Source: Halarcobacter mediterraneus
Lineage (GTDB): Bacteria > Campylobacterota > Campylobacteria > Campylobacterales > Arcobacteraceae
Length of the DNA: 64,000 nt
Assembly: GCF_004116625.1 (NCBI RefSeq)
Contig: NZ_NXIE01000003.1
Span: 124,001-188,000 of the forward strand
Direction: 5' to 3'
Below the pieces are notes generated by a model. The model was not told the DNA's origin. It did not search any database and worked only from the letters and a program-made list of their open reading frames with translations. This document shows, piece after piece, positions 9,142 to 18,725 of the stretch (position 1 is its first letter; every line of letters begins with the position of its first letter). The position numbers and the translations under genes are program-made.

Positions 9142-9439
9142 TATAGATATTCTAACTATTATATTTTTTGTAGCAATTGGCACATATACTTTAAGAGTAT
9201 CAGGTTTACTTTTATCTAATCGTTTAAAAAAATTTAAAAATATAGATATTTTTTTAGACTCTATTCCTGCAACACTTTTAATCTCTTTGATTGTTCCTTC
9301 CATAATCAAAACTGGATTAATTGGAATTATTGCTTCATTAATTACTATTCTTATTATGTATAAAGTAAAAAATGTATTATTAGCTATGAGTACAGCTGTT
9401 TTTATTGTAGCTTTATATAGAAATGGACTTCTTTTTTAA
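9131..9439 (+). CDS. azlD: AzlD-family amino acid exporter subunit
   Basis: This is a 102-residue membrane protein with about four hydrophobic segments and the TYTLRVSGLLL stretch that is common in AzlD. It partners AzlC in export. The start overlaps the end of azlC; a second ATG three bases later is equally possible. The gene ends inside a hairpin that also serves the converging thiG gene. Confidence 0.88.
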   Translation: MMSNIDILTIIFFVAIGTYTLRVSGLLLSNRLKKFKNIDIFLDSIPATLLISLIVPSIIKTGLIGIIASLITILIMYKVKNVLLAMSTAVFIVALYRNGLLF

Positions 9440-9447
9440 AGAAGTCC
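9425..9447. terminator. Bidirectional terminator between azlD and thiG
   Basis: GGACTTCTT (9425-9433) pairs with AAGAAGTCC (9439-9447). A/T runs flank it on both sides, and it lies between two converging stop codons. Confidence 0.7.
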
Positions 9448-9455
9448 AAGGTAAA

Positions 9456-10238
9456 TTAAAATTGAATTAATCCATCAACTGGAGAACTTGCAGTTGCATA
9501 TGGTTTTTTAGGAATTCTTCCTGCTTTATATGACATTCTTCCTGCTTTTACTGCATATTTCATAGCTTCTGCCATTAAGATTGGGTCTTTAGCTTGTGCA
9601 ATTGCAGTATTAGTTAATACAGCCTCTGCTCCTAGTTCCATTGCAATTGCTGCATCACTTGCACAACCAACACCAGCATCAACAATAACTGGAACTTTTA
9701 CTGCATCTTTAATAAAAGCAACATTATATTTATTTTGAATACCAAGTCCAGAACCAATAGGAGCAGCTAATGGCATAATTGCATCAGCACCTGCATCTTC
9801 TAATCTTTTTGCAATAATTGGATCATCGTTTGTATAAGCCATAATTGTAAAACCTTCTTTCTTTAGAATTTCACAAGCTTTTATAGTATCAATTACATCA
9901 GGATATAAAGTTTTATCAGCATCCCCGATTACTTCTAATTTGATTAAGTCAATTCCTGTTGCTTCTCTCATAAGTCTAAAAGTTGTAATTGCTTCTTCAG
10001 CTGTAAAACATCCAGCAGAGTTTGGAAGAAGTTTTACATTTGTATCTTTAAAATAATCTAATAAATTTTCTTCATTTGGATTTGTAATATTTACTCTTCT
10101 AATTGCAACAGTGATAAGTTCACTTCCACTTGCAAGAGTTGCATCTTTTGTTGTTTGAAAGCTATCATATTTACCACTTCCAACAATTAGTCTACTATTA
10201 AATTCATACTTACCAATTTTTAGAATATCATCATTCAT
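9456..10238 (-). CDS. thiG: Thiazole synthase ThiG
   Basis: ThiG forms the thiazole phosphate of thiamine from 1-deoxy-xylulose 5-phosphate, ThiS thiocarboxylate and dehydroglycine (or iminoglycine). The 260-residue TIM barrel shows the usual start ([20 protein letters not shown]), the Schiff-base lysine context (IKLEVIGD) and the phosphate-binding glycines (PIGSG, VDAGVG). It is the last gene of a long leftward run. dxr, which makes the DXP-derived precursor branch, lies 5 kb upstream in the same run. It overlaps cutA by four bases. Confidence 0.96.
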   Translation of the reverse strand: MNDDILKIGKYEFNSRLIVGSGKYDSFQTTKDATLASGSELITVAIRRVNITNPNEENLLDYFKDTNVKLLPNSAGCFTAEEAITTFRLMREATGIDLIKLEVIGDADKTLYPDVIDTIKACEILKKEGFTIMAYTNDDPIIAKRLEDAGADAIMPLAAPIGSGLGIQNKYNVAFIKDAVKVPVIVDAGVGCASDAAIAMELGAEAVLTNTAIAQAKDPILMAEAMKYAVKAGRMSYKAGRIPKKPYATASSPVDGLIQF

Positions 10239-10546
10239 TTTGTATTATCTCCTATAAATTTTTCATATTTTTTACTAACATCATCAAGCTCAAAGCTAAT
10301 AATTTCAGGCACATCATAGCTATGTAATTCTTTAATTTTGCTTTTGATTTTTTTGAAGTTTTCTTTTTTAGTTTTGATATTTAAAAGCACCTCTTCATCT
10401 TCACAAAACTCATCTTTCCACATATAAAAAGAGTCTATTTTACTCATATGAATACAAGCTGCAAGTTTACTTTTTATAAGATTTTTTGAAAGCTTTCTTG
10501 CTTCTTCCTTACTTGAACAAGTTGTTTGTATAATAATTAATTTCAT
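10235..10546 (-). CDS. cutA: CutA-like divalent cation tolerance protein
   Basis: This 103-residue protein has the CutA1 fold, a trimeric PII-like ferredoxin barrel. The motif [18 protein letters not shown] (about 31-48) matches the conserved AAC..........Y.W.g.... region, and DVPEIISFE near the end is also typical. The biochemical role of CutA is still unsettled despite its name. It overlaps the genes on both sides by four bases. Confidence 0.92.
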   Translation of the reverse strand: MKLIIIQTTCSSKEEARKLSKNLIKSKLAACIHMSKIDSFYMWKDEFCEDEEVLLNIKTKKENFKKIKSKIKELHSYDVPEIISFELDDVSKKYEKFIGDNTK

Positions 10547-11928
10547 AATCTTCTTATCTCCTCTACTAAATCAGCTGGAATTAAAGAATAGTTAGCTTTT
10601 TTATAATTATTTGCAGCTATTGCATGGGCTAAACTTGCAGTTATTGCTGCATCTAAAGAATTGTACTCTTGAGCTAATAAAGAAGCTACTAAACCACTTA
10701 AAACATCTCCACTTCCACCCTTACTTAAAATTGCTGTTCCAAAACTATTTATATAAATTTTATCAGCTTTTCCAATAAGAGTATTTGCTCCTTTTAAAAG
10801 TAAAACTGTATTTGGGTATTTTTTACAAAATTTTTCCACATATTCAAATCTATTCTTTTGTAAATGTTTTACTGAAATATTTGCAATATCACATAATTTT
10901 AAAAGAGCAACAAACTCTTTTGGATGAGGGGTTAAAACCACATCTTTTTGTAATTTATCTAAAAGAACTTCTTCATAAAATAAATCAGCATCTACTACAG
11001 TAGGAATATCTTCTTCTAATATTTTTTTGATTTCATCTTTTTCGTATTTTCCAAGTCCCATACCTATAGCTATTGCTGTGCAATTATCACTTAAAAAATG
11101 TGTTTGCATAATATGATATGGTAAGTCAATATCTTCATGACTTACAACACTAACCAAGCCTGTTCCAAAACCAAAAGCAGCCTTTGCAGCAATAACGCCT
11201 GCACCTTTTTTGCAACCTGCAATTACATTTAGGTGACCAAAACTTCCTTTATGAGCATTTTTTTTACTTCTAAAAGGTAACTTCATATCCTCTTTATCTA
11301 AAAGATATATATTTGTTTCTTCTTCATAAATAGTTCTTTGAACACCAAGATTAGCCACTTTTACTTTACCAACATAATCTTTTGCTTCATCTAAGAATAG
11401 TGCTACTTTTAAAGCTCCCATAGTAACAGTAACATCAGCGAAAAAAGCTTCTTGATTTATTTGTCCTTTGATATTTACTCCACTTGGGATATCACAAGCT
11501 ATTTTGTAAGCTTTTTGTTCATTTAAAGAATTAATGATTGATAAAGATGTTTCATCTAAATCTTTATTTAAACCACTTCCAAATAAGCAGTCTACTATAA
11601 TATCTGATGAAGTGATACTTTGTACAAAAGGTACACCTAAAAGTTCTGCTCTTTGTAATTGTATTCTTGCCATTTGTGATTTTGCACCAAAAGGAAGATA
11701 TAGTTTGACATCATATTTCTTATAAAGTAATCTTGCAAGAGCAATACCATCTGCTCCATTATTTCCAGGACCAGCAACAATCAAAACAGAAACTTTTTCT
11801 TCAAACTTATCTTCGATAAAATCTGCTATTGAAGAAGCTGCATGTTCCATCAAAATATCTTCTGTTAGAGCAAGTTTGTCATAACATTTTTTATCTAAGG
11901 AGTTCACTTCATAAAAAACTTTTTCCAT
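10543..11928 (-). CDS. nnr: Bifunctional NAD(P)H-hydrate epimerase/dehydratase
   Basis: This 461-residue fusion repairs hydrated NADH and NADPH. The N-terminal epimerase domain (about 1-205) shows the GNNGADG motif. The C-terminal ADP-dependent dehydratase domain (about 215-461) shows LTPHPKEF and the ribokinase-like GGSGDVLSGLVASLLAQ. It lies in the leftward housekeeping run, 19 bases downstream of the SUI1-like gene. Two-domain fusions are the common bacterial form. Confidence 0.94.
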   Translation of the reverse strand: MEKVFYEVNSLDKKCYDKLALTEDILMEHAASSIADFIEDKFEEKVSVLIVAGPGNNGADGIALARLLYKKYDVKLYLPFGAKSQMARIQLQRAELLGVPFVQSITSSDIIVDCLFGSGLNKDLDETSLSIINSLNEQKAYKIACDIPSGVNIKGQINQEAFFADVTVTMGALKVALFLDEAKDYVGKVKVANLGVQRTIYEEETNIYLLDKEDMKLPFRSKKNAHKGSFGHLNVIAGCKKGAGVIAAKAAFGFGTGLVSVVSHEDIDLPYHIMQTHFLSDNCTAIAIGMGLGKYEKDEIKKILEEDIPTVVDADLFYEEVLLDKLQKDVVLTPHPKEFVALLKLCDIANISVKHLQKNRFEYVEKFCKKYPNTVLLLKGANTLIGKADKIYINSFGTAILSKGGSGDVLSGLVASLLAQEYNSLDAAITASLAHAIAANNYKKANYSLIPADLVEEIRRL

Positions 11929-11947
11929 AATCTATCCCTTGAAATAT

Positions 11948-12295
11948 TTATTTTCTAAATTTCCAACCCTCTTTTTCTAAAGTTAGTTTAATTTTTTCTT
12001 TTACATCACCTTGCAACTCTATCCATTCTTCTTTAATACTTCCACCACAAGCAAGTTTTTTCTTTAAAAGTTTTAAAACCTCTTTTTTGTCTTTTTCTTC
12101 AAGATTAAATCTACCTACTAAGGTAACAGGCTTTCCACGTCTTTTTTCAAAAGTAAAAACAAGCTGGTGTTGATTTTTAGGAAGAATTTCACCTTCAGTT
12201 AGTTTCTTTTTCTTATTATTTTTACTTGTATCAAACTCATTGCCATCAAGATTTGAACCAAGGTTTTGAGCTAACATATCAGATAAACCACCCAT
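11948..12295 (-). CDS. yciH: SUI1/YciH-family translation factor
   Basis: This 115-residue protein has a basic, disordered N-terminus and a C-terminal SUI1 domain (about 50-115). Its signature is KPVTLVGRF...KLLKKKLACGGSIKEEWIELQGD, matching bacterial eIF1-like YciH. E. coli YciH can influence start-site selection in vitro and has been linked to stress translation. Its role here is not known. Its start overlaps the tsaD stop by one base. Confidence 0.92.
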   Translation of the reverse strand: MGGLSDMLAQNLGSNLDGNEFDTSKNNKKKKLTEGEILPKNQHQLVFTFEKRRGKPVTLVGRFNLEEKDKKEVLKLLKKKLACGGSIKEEWIELQGDVKEKIKLTLEKEGWKFRK

Positions 12296-13302
12296 TAAAA
12301 CTCCTTTAATCTTGTTTTTACATCTATTTTATCTACAGTAATAAACTCTTTATTTTTGTATTGTTCTACTGCAACTCTTCCAATCATAGCAGCATTATCA
12401 GAACAATACTTTAATTCACTAAGATAAAGATTTATTTTATTTGCTTTACATAATTCTTCAATAGCAGTTCTAAGTCTAATATTTGCACTAGCGCCACCAA
12501 CTATTGCAAAGTTTTTAGGAATTTTTTGTTTAAATAGTTTTTTTACTTTTTGCAAAATATGAGCTACAGCTGTTTTTTCAAAAGAGGCACAGATATCACA
12601 AACATCTTCTTCACAAAGACCTTCTTTCTCAAGTTTTTCTAGTTTCATTCTAACTGCATTTTTAAGCCCTGAATATGAGAACTCAATATTTGGACTTTGC
12701 CTTAAAGGAACAGGTAACTCAAATCTATTCTCATCTCCTTTAAGTGCCTTTTCCTGAACAATAGGACCTCCAGGGTAACCTAAGTTCATCATTTTTGCAA
12801 CCTTATCAAAACTTTCTCCAAAACTATCATCTAAAGTTGAAGCAATTAATTTCATATCATTTAAAGAATTAGCCTCTATTAGCTGAGTATGTCCACCTGA
12901 AACTAATAAAACTGTCATAGGTAAAACTTCTTCCTTTTCTATAAACAATGAATAAATATGACCTTTTAAATGATTTACAGCTATTAAAGGAAGGTCTAAA
13001 CTTATACTTAAAGCTTTTGCCATAGTCACACCTTCCATTAAAGTAACAGAAAGTCCTGGAGCATTTGTAACAGCTATTGCCTTTAGTCTTGGAAAATATT
13101 CTTTGCACTCTTCAAGTATTTTAGGAAGAGCTTCTACATGAAGTCTAGCTGCAAGTTCGGGAACAACTCCACCATAAACAGAGTGTTGTAGTTCTTGGGA
13201 TATTTTTTTGTGATAAACTAATTTTTTTGTTTCAATATCTGTTATGGCAATTGAACTATCATCACATGATGACTCTATTGATAAAATTAAAGAATCAGGC
13301 AT
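12295..13302 (-). CDS. tsaD: tRNA threonylcarbamoyladenosine transferase TsaD
   Basis: TsaD transfers threonylcarbamoyl from TC-AMP to A37 of ANN-decoding tRNAs with TsaB and TsaE. The 335-residue ASKHA-fold protein shows the opening [14 protein letters not shown], the metal-binding HLKGH motif (about 111-115), SGGHTQL and the C-terminal SDNAAMIG. The other TsaBCE subunits are not in this window. It directly abuts the downstream hydrolase gene. Confidence 0.97.
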   Translation of the reverse strand: MPDSLILSIESSCDDSSIAITDIETKKLVYHKKISQELQHSVYGGVVPELAARLHVEALPKILEECKEYFPRLKAIAVTNAPGLSVTLMEGVTMAKALSISLDLPLIAVNHLKGHIYSLFIEKEEVLPMTVLLVSGGHTQLIEANSLNDMKLIASTLDDSFGESFDKVAKMMNLGYPGGPIVQEKALKGDENRFELPVPLRQSPNIEFSYSGLKNAVRMKLEKLEKEGLCEEDVCDICASFEKTAVAHILQKVKKLFKQKIPKNFAIVGGASANIRLRTAIEELCKANKINLYLSELKYCSDNAAMIGRVAVEQYKNKEFITVDKIDVKTRLKEF

Positions 13303-13854
13303 TTAAACACTTTCCTCACACTCTTCTTCTTTATTTAACCAATCAAGAGCACAATCTAATTTTCCATAACCCGATGCTGCATTTATATGCCCTGCTTCTT
13401 CTAAAAGTTTCATTCCAACATTAAGTTTACTTTGTAAACTTACAGCTTCTTCAAGACTCATATAAGGATCGTTTGTAGATGCTGCTATGATTATTTCTTC
13501 TGCTTTTAAATCATTTGGAATAGGATAAGAAAAGAATGTTTTTGCATCTTCTAATTTTTCATTTCTTACAGGAGCAACTAACATTAATTTTTTTAAATTT
13601 ATATCTAACTCTTCACATAAATGAAACCATAAAATATTTGCTAAAGAGTGACAAACTATGATAGTAGGTCTAAAATGTTCAATTTCTTTTCTTACAAAAT
13701 CTTTCCATTCTTCAAGATTTGGATTATCTCTATTTGGTAAAAGAGGAAATGATACAGGAGTATTTTGTTTTATTAAATCCCTTGCTAAATGTGCTTGCCA
13801 ATGGGGAAAGTCACTTCCACCTAAACCATGTAAAATTAAAACTCTTTTTTCCAT
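13303..13854 (-). CDS. RBBP9/YdeN-family serine hydrolase
   Basis: This compact 183-residue alpha/beta hydrolase resembles RBBP9/YdeN. It starts with ILHGLGGSDFPHWQ. The nucleophile is probably the serine of CHSLAN (about 71). The aspartate of STNDPY and the histidine of AGHINAASGYG complete a plausible triad. The substrate is unknown. Its stop begins at the base after the tsaD start codon, so the two are in one operon. Confidence 0.85.
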   Translation of the reverse strand: MEKRVLILHGLGGSDFPHWQAHLARDLIKQNTPVSFPLLPNRDNPNLEEWKDFVRKEIEHFRPTIIVCHSLANILWFHLCEELDINLKKLMLVAPVRNEKLEDAKTFFSYPIPNDLKAEEIIIAASTNDPYMSLEEAVSLQSKLNVGMKLLEEAGHINAASGYGKLDCALDWLNKEEECEESV

Positions 13855-13866
13855 TTTTTCCTTTCT

Positions 13867-14295
13867 TTACATACTTCTAACACAACGTACATATTTTTTC
13901 TTATGTCTACTATCGAAATATGCTGTACCACTAATAAAATGCATATAATCAGCATAAAACCATAATGTTCTCCAGTGAGCTCTTCTTGCCCAATAACCAT
14001 CTGGAACATTAAATCTAAACTTTTTATTAATATAAGATCTTGAGTTTCTCTTATCTACAATTAATTTAAACTCTTCAATCTCAGGTAAACGCCAGTTTGT
14101 ATATCCACTATAACTAAGATTCTCACAATATTTTATTGCTTCCTCATGAGTTAATAATGTTTTTAAAACTGAAACATTATCTATCCACATAAGTCTATTA
14201 TCTACATCAATAACGACTTTAGAAGAAGTATTTCTTTTAAAATTACCTCCTAATATAAAAGAAAAAAGAAAAAGTAATATAAATAGAGTTTTCAC
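13867..14295 (-). CDS. DUF1566 (Lcl C-terminal-like) exported protein
   Basis: This 142-residue protein has an N-terminal signal peptide (MKTLFILLFLFSFILGG). Its DUF1566 domain is marked by DVDNRLMWIDN, the EAIKYCENLSYSGYTNWRLPEIEEF block and a closing YVRCVRSM. Such domains occur in exported lipoproteins and surface proteins of Campylobacterota, and their function is unknown. No lipobox cysteine is seen. The gene abuts the 92-residue membrane protein gene (shared base 14295). Confidence 0.8.
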   Translation of the reverse strand: MKTLFILLFLFSFILGGNFKRNTSSKVVIDVDNRLMWIDNVSVLKTLLTHEEAIKYCENLSYSGYTNWRLPEIEEFKLIVDKRNSRSYINKKFRFNVPDGYWARRAHWRTLWFYADYMHFISGTAYFDSRHKKKYVRCVRSM

Positions 14296-14573
14296 TATTT
14301 ATCCTTTATTTTATACTTTCCTTGTTGTAAGTTTCTTCTTACACTTTCATCTATAAGCTCAATTGTTATATTATACTCTTCTTTATAGATAATTCCAACC
14401 AGTTCTTTACAAACTTTTTTCTTCTCATTATTTGATTGAGAATTTTCTTTCCAATTTTCAAATTTTTGTTCATACATCTTTACAATATTTTTTTCAAATT
14501 TATTTCTTGTATAAATTAAGTAAATAACTAAAACAAATAAAATTCCAAAAGGAATAAGTAAATCAAGACTCAC
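14295..14573 (-). CDS. Small single-pass membrane protein of unknown function
   Basis: This 92-residue protein has one N-terminal membrane helix (about residues 4-22, LLIPFGILFVLVIYLIY) followed by a charged, probably cytoplasmic tail rich in lysine and glutamate with coiled-coil character. It overlaps the end of dxr by 11 bases and its own stop overlaps the next start. I do not recognise a family. Confidence 0.7.
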   Translation of the reverse strand: MSLDLLIPFGILFVLVIYLIYTRNKFEKNIVKMYEQKFENWKENSQSNNEKKKVCKELVGIIYKEEYNITIELIDESVRRNLQQGKYKIKDK

Positions 14574-15630
14574 AGTAAACCCTTACTTCTTTATCAATTT
14601 CAAAAATATCATCAATAGAATTTGTTTTTACATTTGAAAATTTTTCTAATGCCGCTAAACTTATTTTAGAAACATCTAAAAAGCTAATTTCAGAATTTAA
14701 GAACTTAGATACAGCTACTTCATTGGCTGCATTTAAAACAACACCTAAATCAAGATTATTTAAAATAGTATCCTTAACTTCCCAAATAGGATATCTTTGT
14801 TTTTCAATTTCTCTAAACTCTAAACTTCCTACTTTTACTAAATCAACTGGTTCTAAAACTTGTTCATCGCATTTACCTAAAATTGCATATGCAATAGGAA
14901 GTTGCATAGAAGCATTTGCAATATGTGCTGTTGAACTTCCATCTTCAAAATTAACAAGTCCATGAATAAGAGATTTAGTTTCAATAACTGCATTCAAATT
15001 TCTTGTATCAAATAACCATGCTGCTTCCATAAGCTCAAACATTTTATTTGTCATAGTTGCAGAGTCTATTGTGATTTTATTTCCCATTGACCAATTTGGA
15101 TGACTTAATGCTTCTTTTATAGAAACTTTTTCTAGTTTTTCAAGGGGATAATCTCTAAAAGAACCACCACTTGCAGTAATTGTCATTGATGAGATCTTTT
15201 TATCTTGTAGTAAATACCAAAGAGCAAAATGTTCTGAATCAATAGGGCTTAAGTGAGTTTGATCAATAAATTTTCCAGCAACAACCAAAGACTCTTTATT
15301 TGCTAAGGCAATCTTTTTTCTACACTCTATTGCTTTTAATGTTGGACGAAGTCCTAAAAAACCAACAAGAGCATTTACAACTGTTTTTGAGCTTGACTCT
15401 TCTATTGCTTTTAAAATATCATCTTGCCCAAAACCTACATTGTGGTGTTTTACTTTAGAAATATCCTCTTTTCTTGATATCACAACCATCTTAGGATTAA
15501 ATCTTTTGATCTGTTTATTTAATAATTCAATATTTGTTCCTGCTACTAAAACCTCAACATCTAAGTTAAACTTATTTGCAATATTTAAAGTATTTACTCC
15601 TATTGAACCTGTAGAACCAAGAACTATCAA
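14563..15630 (-). CDS. dxr: 1-deoxy-D-xylulose 5-phosphate reductoisomerase
   Basis: Dxr converts DXP to MEP, the first committed step of the non-mevalonate isoprenoid pathway. The 355-residue protein begins with the NADPH-binding LGSTGSIGVNTL and contains KESLVVAG, SIDSEHFAL and KITIDSATMTNKMFELMEA, the metal- and substrate-binding blocks. It is slightly shorter than E. coli Dxr, as is normal in this group. It overlaps cdsA by four bases, a gene pairing common in bacteria. Confidence 0.96.
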   Translation of the reverse strand: MIVLGSTGSIGVNTLNIANKFNLDVEVLVAGTNIELLNKQIKRFNPKMVVISRKEDISKVKHHNVGFGQDDILKAIEESSSKTVVNALVGFLGLRPTLKAIECRKKIALANKESLVVAGKFIDQTHLSPIDSEHFALWYLLQDKKISSMTITASGGSFRDYPLEKLEKVSIKEALSHPNWSMGNKITIDSATMTNKMFELMEAAWLFDTRNLNAVIETKSLIHGLVNFEDGSSTAHIANASMQLPIAYAILGKCDEQVLEPVDLVKVGSLEFREIEKQRYPIWEVKDTILNNLDLGVVLNAANEVAVSKFLNSEISFLDVSKISLAALEKFSNVKTNSIDDIFEIDKEVRVYCES

Positions 15631-16385
15631 ATTACTGCTCTTAAAACTATTAACATTACAATTCCACCAAAAAGATATCCATCAGTTCTATCTAAAATCC
15701 CTCCATGTCCAGGAAGAATATTTCCACTATCTTTTACTTTTGCAAGTCTTTTTAAGTATGATTCAAAAAGATCTCCAAAAACTGAAGCTAAAGAGACAAG
15801 AATAGAAATAATAATTGCACCTGTTAATGAAATATTTTCAAGAGAAAACAATATACCCAAAATAGTAGCAATAAATACACCACCAATTACACCTTCGATT
15901 GTTTTATTGGGACTTGTTTCACAAAATTTAGTTTTACCAATACTTCTCCCAATAAAATAAGCACCAACATCGGCACCAGCTACAATTACAAGTAACCATA
16001 ATAAAGAAAGAATTCCATACTCATTATAAAGAGCTAAAAGAAACAAAAAAGAAGCAGTTGGATATAAAAGTGGGAAAAATAGCTTTCTATTTATTTTTGC
16101 TTTATAAGCAATGAGAGAAGCGTAAACAAGGGCTAAAAGAAAAACTAAATCTTCAGCAGATGGATAAAAATAAGCTAAAAACCATACAATTCCAGTATAT
16201 ACATATACAGAATCACTTTTCATTTTATACAATTTCATAGATTCATTAATAGATATAACAAGCAATATTCCAAAGAAAAGCCACATTATAAAAAATGAGT
16301 CTATATAACCAATAACTAATACTGCTAATATTAATGCAATACCTGTTTTTATACGTGTAGAACTGGATTTTATTATTTCATTCAT
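15627..16385 (-). CDS. cdsA: Phosphatidate cytidylyltransferase CdsA
   Basis: CdsA makes CDP-diacylglycerol for phospholipid synthesis at the inner membrane. The 252-residue protein has about seven membrane segments. The C-terminal signature is complete: SLASVFGDLFESYLKRLAKVKD with NILPGHGGILDRTDG (about 198-236). It is probably the first gene of the housekeeping run that goes on to dxr and beyond. A 68-base gap separates it from the pigment cluster. Confidence 0.95.
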   Translation of the reverse strand: MNEIIKSSSTRIKTGIALILAVLVIGYIDSFFIMWLFFGILLVISINESMKLYKMKSDSVYVYTGIVWFLAYFYPSAEDLVFLLALVYASLIAYKAKINRKLFFPLLYPTASFLFLLALYNEYGILSLLWLLVIVAGADVGAYFIGRSIGKTKFCETSPNKTIEGVIGGVFIATILGILFSLENISLTGAIIISILVSLASVFGDLFESYLKRLAKVKDSGNILPGHGGILDRTDGYLFGGIVMLIVLRAVI

Positions 16386-16453
16386 GATTGGCCTAATATT
16401 TAAATGTAATATTTTAACATTTTATCTCTTGGTAATAAATAATAAGCTTTACC

Positions 16454-17737
16454 TTAGAAATAACCTGCTGAAAAGACTCCATGTTTTGATTCCGAATTTA
16501 AAGTACATAAAGAATAAATAACTTTTTGTTTTTTTTCACTATTAGTGTAAAAAATCTTAGTTTTTGTTTTTACACCTACTGCTGCTAAGTCAAAATTTGA
16601 ATTATTTATTTCAATAGGTTTATCTATTATTATGCTTGTTGCAGTCATTTGAACTTCTGAATTAATAATAAAACTACTCTTTTTTAAATCTAGTTTTGAA
16701 TTTAAAATATCAACTTTAGAATTATCTATAATCAACTCTTCAATAAAAGCATCTTTTATATCTATTTCTTTACTATCATGAATTTCTACTTTTTTAAAGT
16801 AACCCTTTAAAACTCTATTCTCATCATTTCTAATTACAATTTCTCTAGATGATGGCTCTATTTTAGTATCTTTTTTTATATATCTTTTTGTTTTTAGATG
16901 TTTTTTTAACAACCTTAAATAGATATCAAAGTTGTCTATCATTGGAGTATGTTTTGAGTCTTCAATAATTTCTAGTTTAGAATTTTTAATTAATTTATTT
17001 AAAGCATACCCTGTTCTAAGAGGTGCTGTTTTATCATCTTTCCCCCATATTATTAAAGTTGGTACTTTAATCTTCTGTGGAATGGTAGAAAAATCTTCTT
17101 CAGCTAAAGCCATTGCAGCAATTGTATTGGGATTTGAACGAAATATAACTTTTCGTGAAACTTTAGAATTTAGCATAGTATCCACTTCAAAGGGTATAAT
17201 AGAATCTATCACTTGTGGAAGTTCAGACACAAAATCAGAGATAGCATCACTTTTAACTTTCTCTTTAACTTTGTATTTAAGCAAAAATTCTGAATAAGCA
17301 GCTTTATGTAAAATACCTGCTGCATCTATAAGCGTTAAACTCTTTACTCTTTCTTGATGAGTACTTGTATATTTTAAACTAATACTAGCTCCCATGGAGT
17401 GTCCTACTAAATGAAAAGGTTTATCAATAAAGTTATCTATTAGAGTATCTATAAAACCTACATATCTTTTAGGAGAATATAATTGGTTGGATTTATCTGA
17501 TTTTCCAAAACCTGGTAAATCAAATATCAAAATATAGTAATCTTTTTTTAAAGCTTCAACTGATTCAAGCCAAATAGATGAAGCCTCTTTTCCTAAACCA
17601 TGAACAAAAACTATTGCTTCATTTTTAGGATTGCCATAAGTTTCTACATAACTTACTTCATTAAAGATTGGTTCTTTAATAAACTGGGCATTTAAACAAT
17701 AAATAAAGAAAGAAAATGTGAAAAGAAACTTTTTCAT
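16454..17737 (-). CDS. Exported alpha/beta hydrolase at the edge of the pigment cluster
   Basis: This 427-residue protein has a signal peptide (residues 1-17, ending CLNAQ). Its alpha/beta-hydrolase domain (about 25-285) has an oxyanion-type HGLG (46-49), a nucleophile elbow GHSMGA with Ser114, an aspartate in WGKDD and a histidine in SKHTP. The last 130 residues form short repeating strands rich in D, N, I and S (for example IDNSKVDILNSKLDLKKSSF), which suggests a small beta-solenoid. Its start shares a base with the stop of the dehydratase gene, so it is in the pigment operon. It may be a periplasmic esterase or acyl-transfer enzyme acting on the pigment; this is inference. Confidence 0.78.
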   Translation of the reverse strand: MKKFLFTFSFFIYCLNAQFIKEPIFNEVSYVETYGNPKNEAIVFVHGLGKEASSIWLESVEALKKDYYILIFDLPGFGKSDKSNQLYSPKRYVGFIDTLIDNFIDKPFHLVGHSMGASISLKYTSTHQERVKSLTLIDAAGILHKAAYSEFLLKYKVKEKVKSDAISDFVSELPQVIDSIIPFEVDTMLNSKVSRKVIFRSNPNTIAAMALAEEDFSTIPQKIKVPTLIIWGKDDKTAPLRTGYALNKLIKNSKLEIIEDSKHTPMIDNFDIYLRLLKKHLKTKRYIKKDTKIEPSSREIVIRNDENRVLKGYFKKVEIHDSKEIDIKDAFIEELIIDNSKVDILNSKLDLKKSSFIINSEVQMTATSIIIDKPIEINNSNFDLAAVGVKTKTKIFYTNSEKKQKVIYSLCTLNSESKHGVFSAGYF

Positions 17738-18090
17738 TACTCTTGTATCATTACTGTTAAAACACCTGTTGCATAATTTGTATTCTCTGATAAATCAAAA
17801 ACATTAAAAGAGAATTCACAAACAGCGCCAAACTCTAAATTCTTTTCTACTTTAATTATATAATCTAAAGTATCTGGTTCTTTATTTAGTTTTACTTCTC
17901 TTACTGATACTAAAAAACCGATTTTCGCTTCTTTTTCTTGTGAAAATCCTGCAGAACTTTGAGCTGCTGCTTCAAAAAGCATTGGCAATGTTGGTAAAGA
18001 AGTAAATTCACATTTTACTTTTATAAACTCTTTATTTACTTCCAAAAGTTCTTTTGCAAATTTTATTGGTTCTTGATGAGGGATATTCAT
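17737..18090 (-). CDS. ApeP-like hotdog 3-hydroxyacyl-ACP dehydratase subunit
   Basis: This 117-residue single-hotdog protein resembles the dehydratase subunits of aryl polyene clusters. It opens with IPHQEP, like the LPHR.P of FabZ, and has FEAAAQSSAGF with Glu40 in the place of the FabZ catalytic glutamate. The FabZ catalytic histidine (GHFP motif) is not present. The other hotdog protein of the cluster (21476-21796) shows the opposite loss, so they may form a heterodimer like ApeI:ApeP. It overlaps the chain-length-factor gene by four bases. Confidence 0.78.
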   Translation of the reverse strand: MNIPHQEPIKFAKELLEVNKEFIKVKCEFTSLPTLPMLFEAAAQSSAGFSQEKEAKIGFLVSVREVKLNKEPDTLDYIIKVEKNLEFGAVCEFSFNVFDLSENTNYATGVLTVMIQE

Positions 18091-18725
18091 AGTTTCACCT
18101 CTATAATATTTTTTTGATTTTCATTGAACTGTTTTGCATATGATAAAAGTTCTTTTACAGACTCTGGACACTTAGTATTATCATCTTTTAAATCCATTGT
18201 TGCTTCTTCTTTAGTAAGTTTTACTTTTAAAGCAACTGCAACTTCAAGAAAATCAGTACACTTATTTACTTGCTCAATATTTTCAATATTCATAGTTTCA
18301 GTAACCACTAATAAAATTTCATCCCCATCTAATGCTTTTATAGCTCCCATTTTTAGAAGCCTATTAGAAGTATTGTCTCCACAAGAGATAGTCAAGATTT
18401 CACTTTCATTTTTTTCTAAAATTGAAGCATAAGATACAGGAGTATTATAAACAGAGTTTTGAAAACCTGTAGGAGAGATTCCCTCTTTATTTAAAATTGC
18501 ATTTAAAATATTTGCAGTTGCAGGAAGTTCACCATATGCACTTCCATACATAATTCTTCCTTGTTTAAAATCAACTTTATCCATAAGCTCTACTGTTAAC
18601 TTAGAGGCTCTTGTTAACCTTCTTCTAAATACCATCTTAGGAACTAAAGCTTTTGTATTTAGATCTTCAACTTGTGTAGGAGCTAATAAAAATGCTGCAT
18701 TTAAAATCTCTAAATTAATTGTCAT
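18087..18725 (-). CDS. Beta-ketoacyl synthase chain-length factor (ApeC-like)
   Basis: This 212-residue protein matches the short ketosynthase-like chain-length factors of aryl polyene clusters (Ketoacyl-synt_2 type). The typical segments are VFRRRLTRASKL (about 32-43), YGSAYGELPATANIL (about 60-74) and SPTGFQNSVYNTPVSYASIL (about 84-103). No KS active-site cysteine motif is present. It overlaps the adjacent ketosynthase gene by 11 bases, which fits a KS:CLF heterodimer that sets polyene length, as shown for ApeO:ApeC. Confidence 0.85.
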   Translation of the reverse strand: MTINLEILNAAFLLAPTQVEDLNTKALVPKMVFRRRLTRASKLTVELMDKVDFKQGRIMYGSAYGELPATANILNAILNKEGISPTGFQNSVYNTPVSYASILEKNESEILTISCGDNTSNRLLKMGAIKALDGDEILLVVTETMNIENIEQVNKCTDFLEVAVALKVKLTKEEATMDLKDDNTKCPESVKELLSYAKQFNENQKNIIEVKL

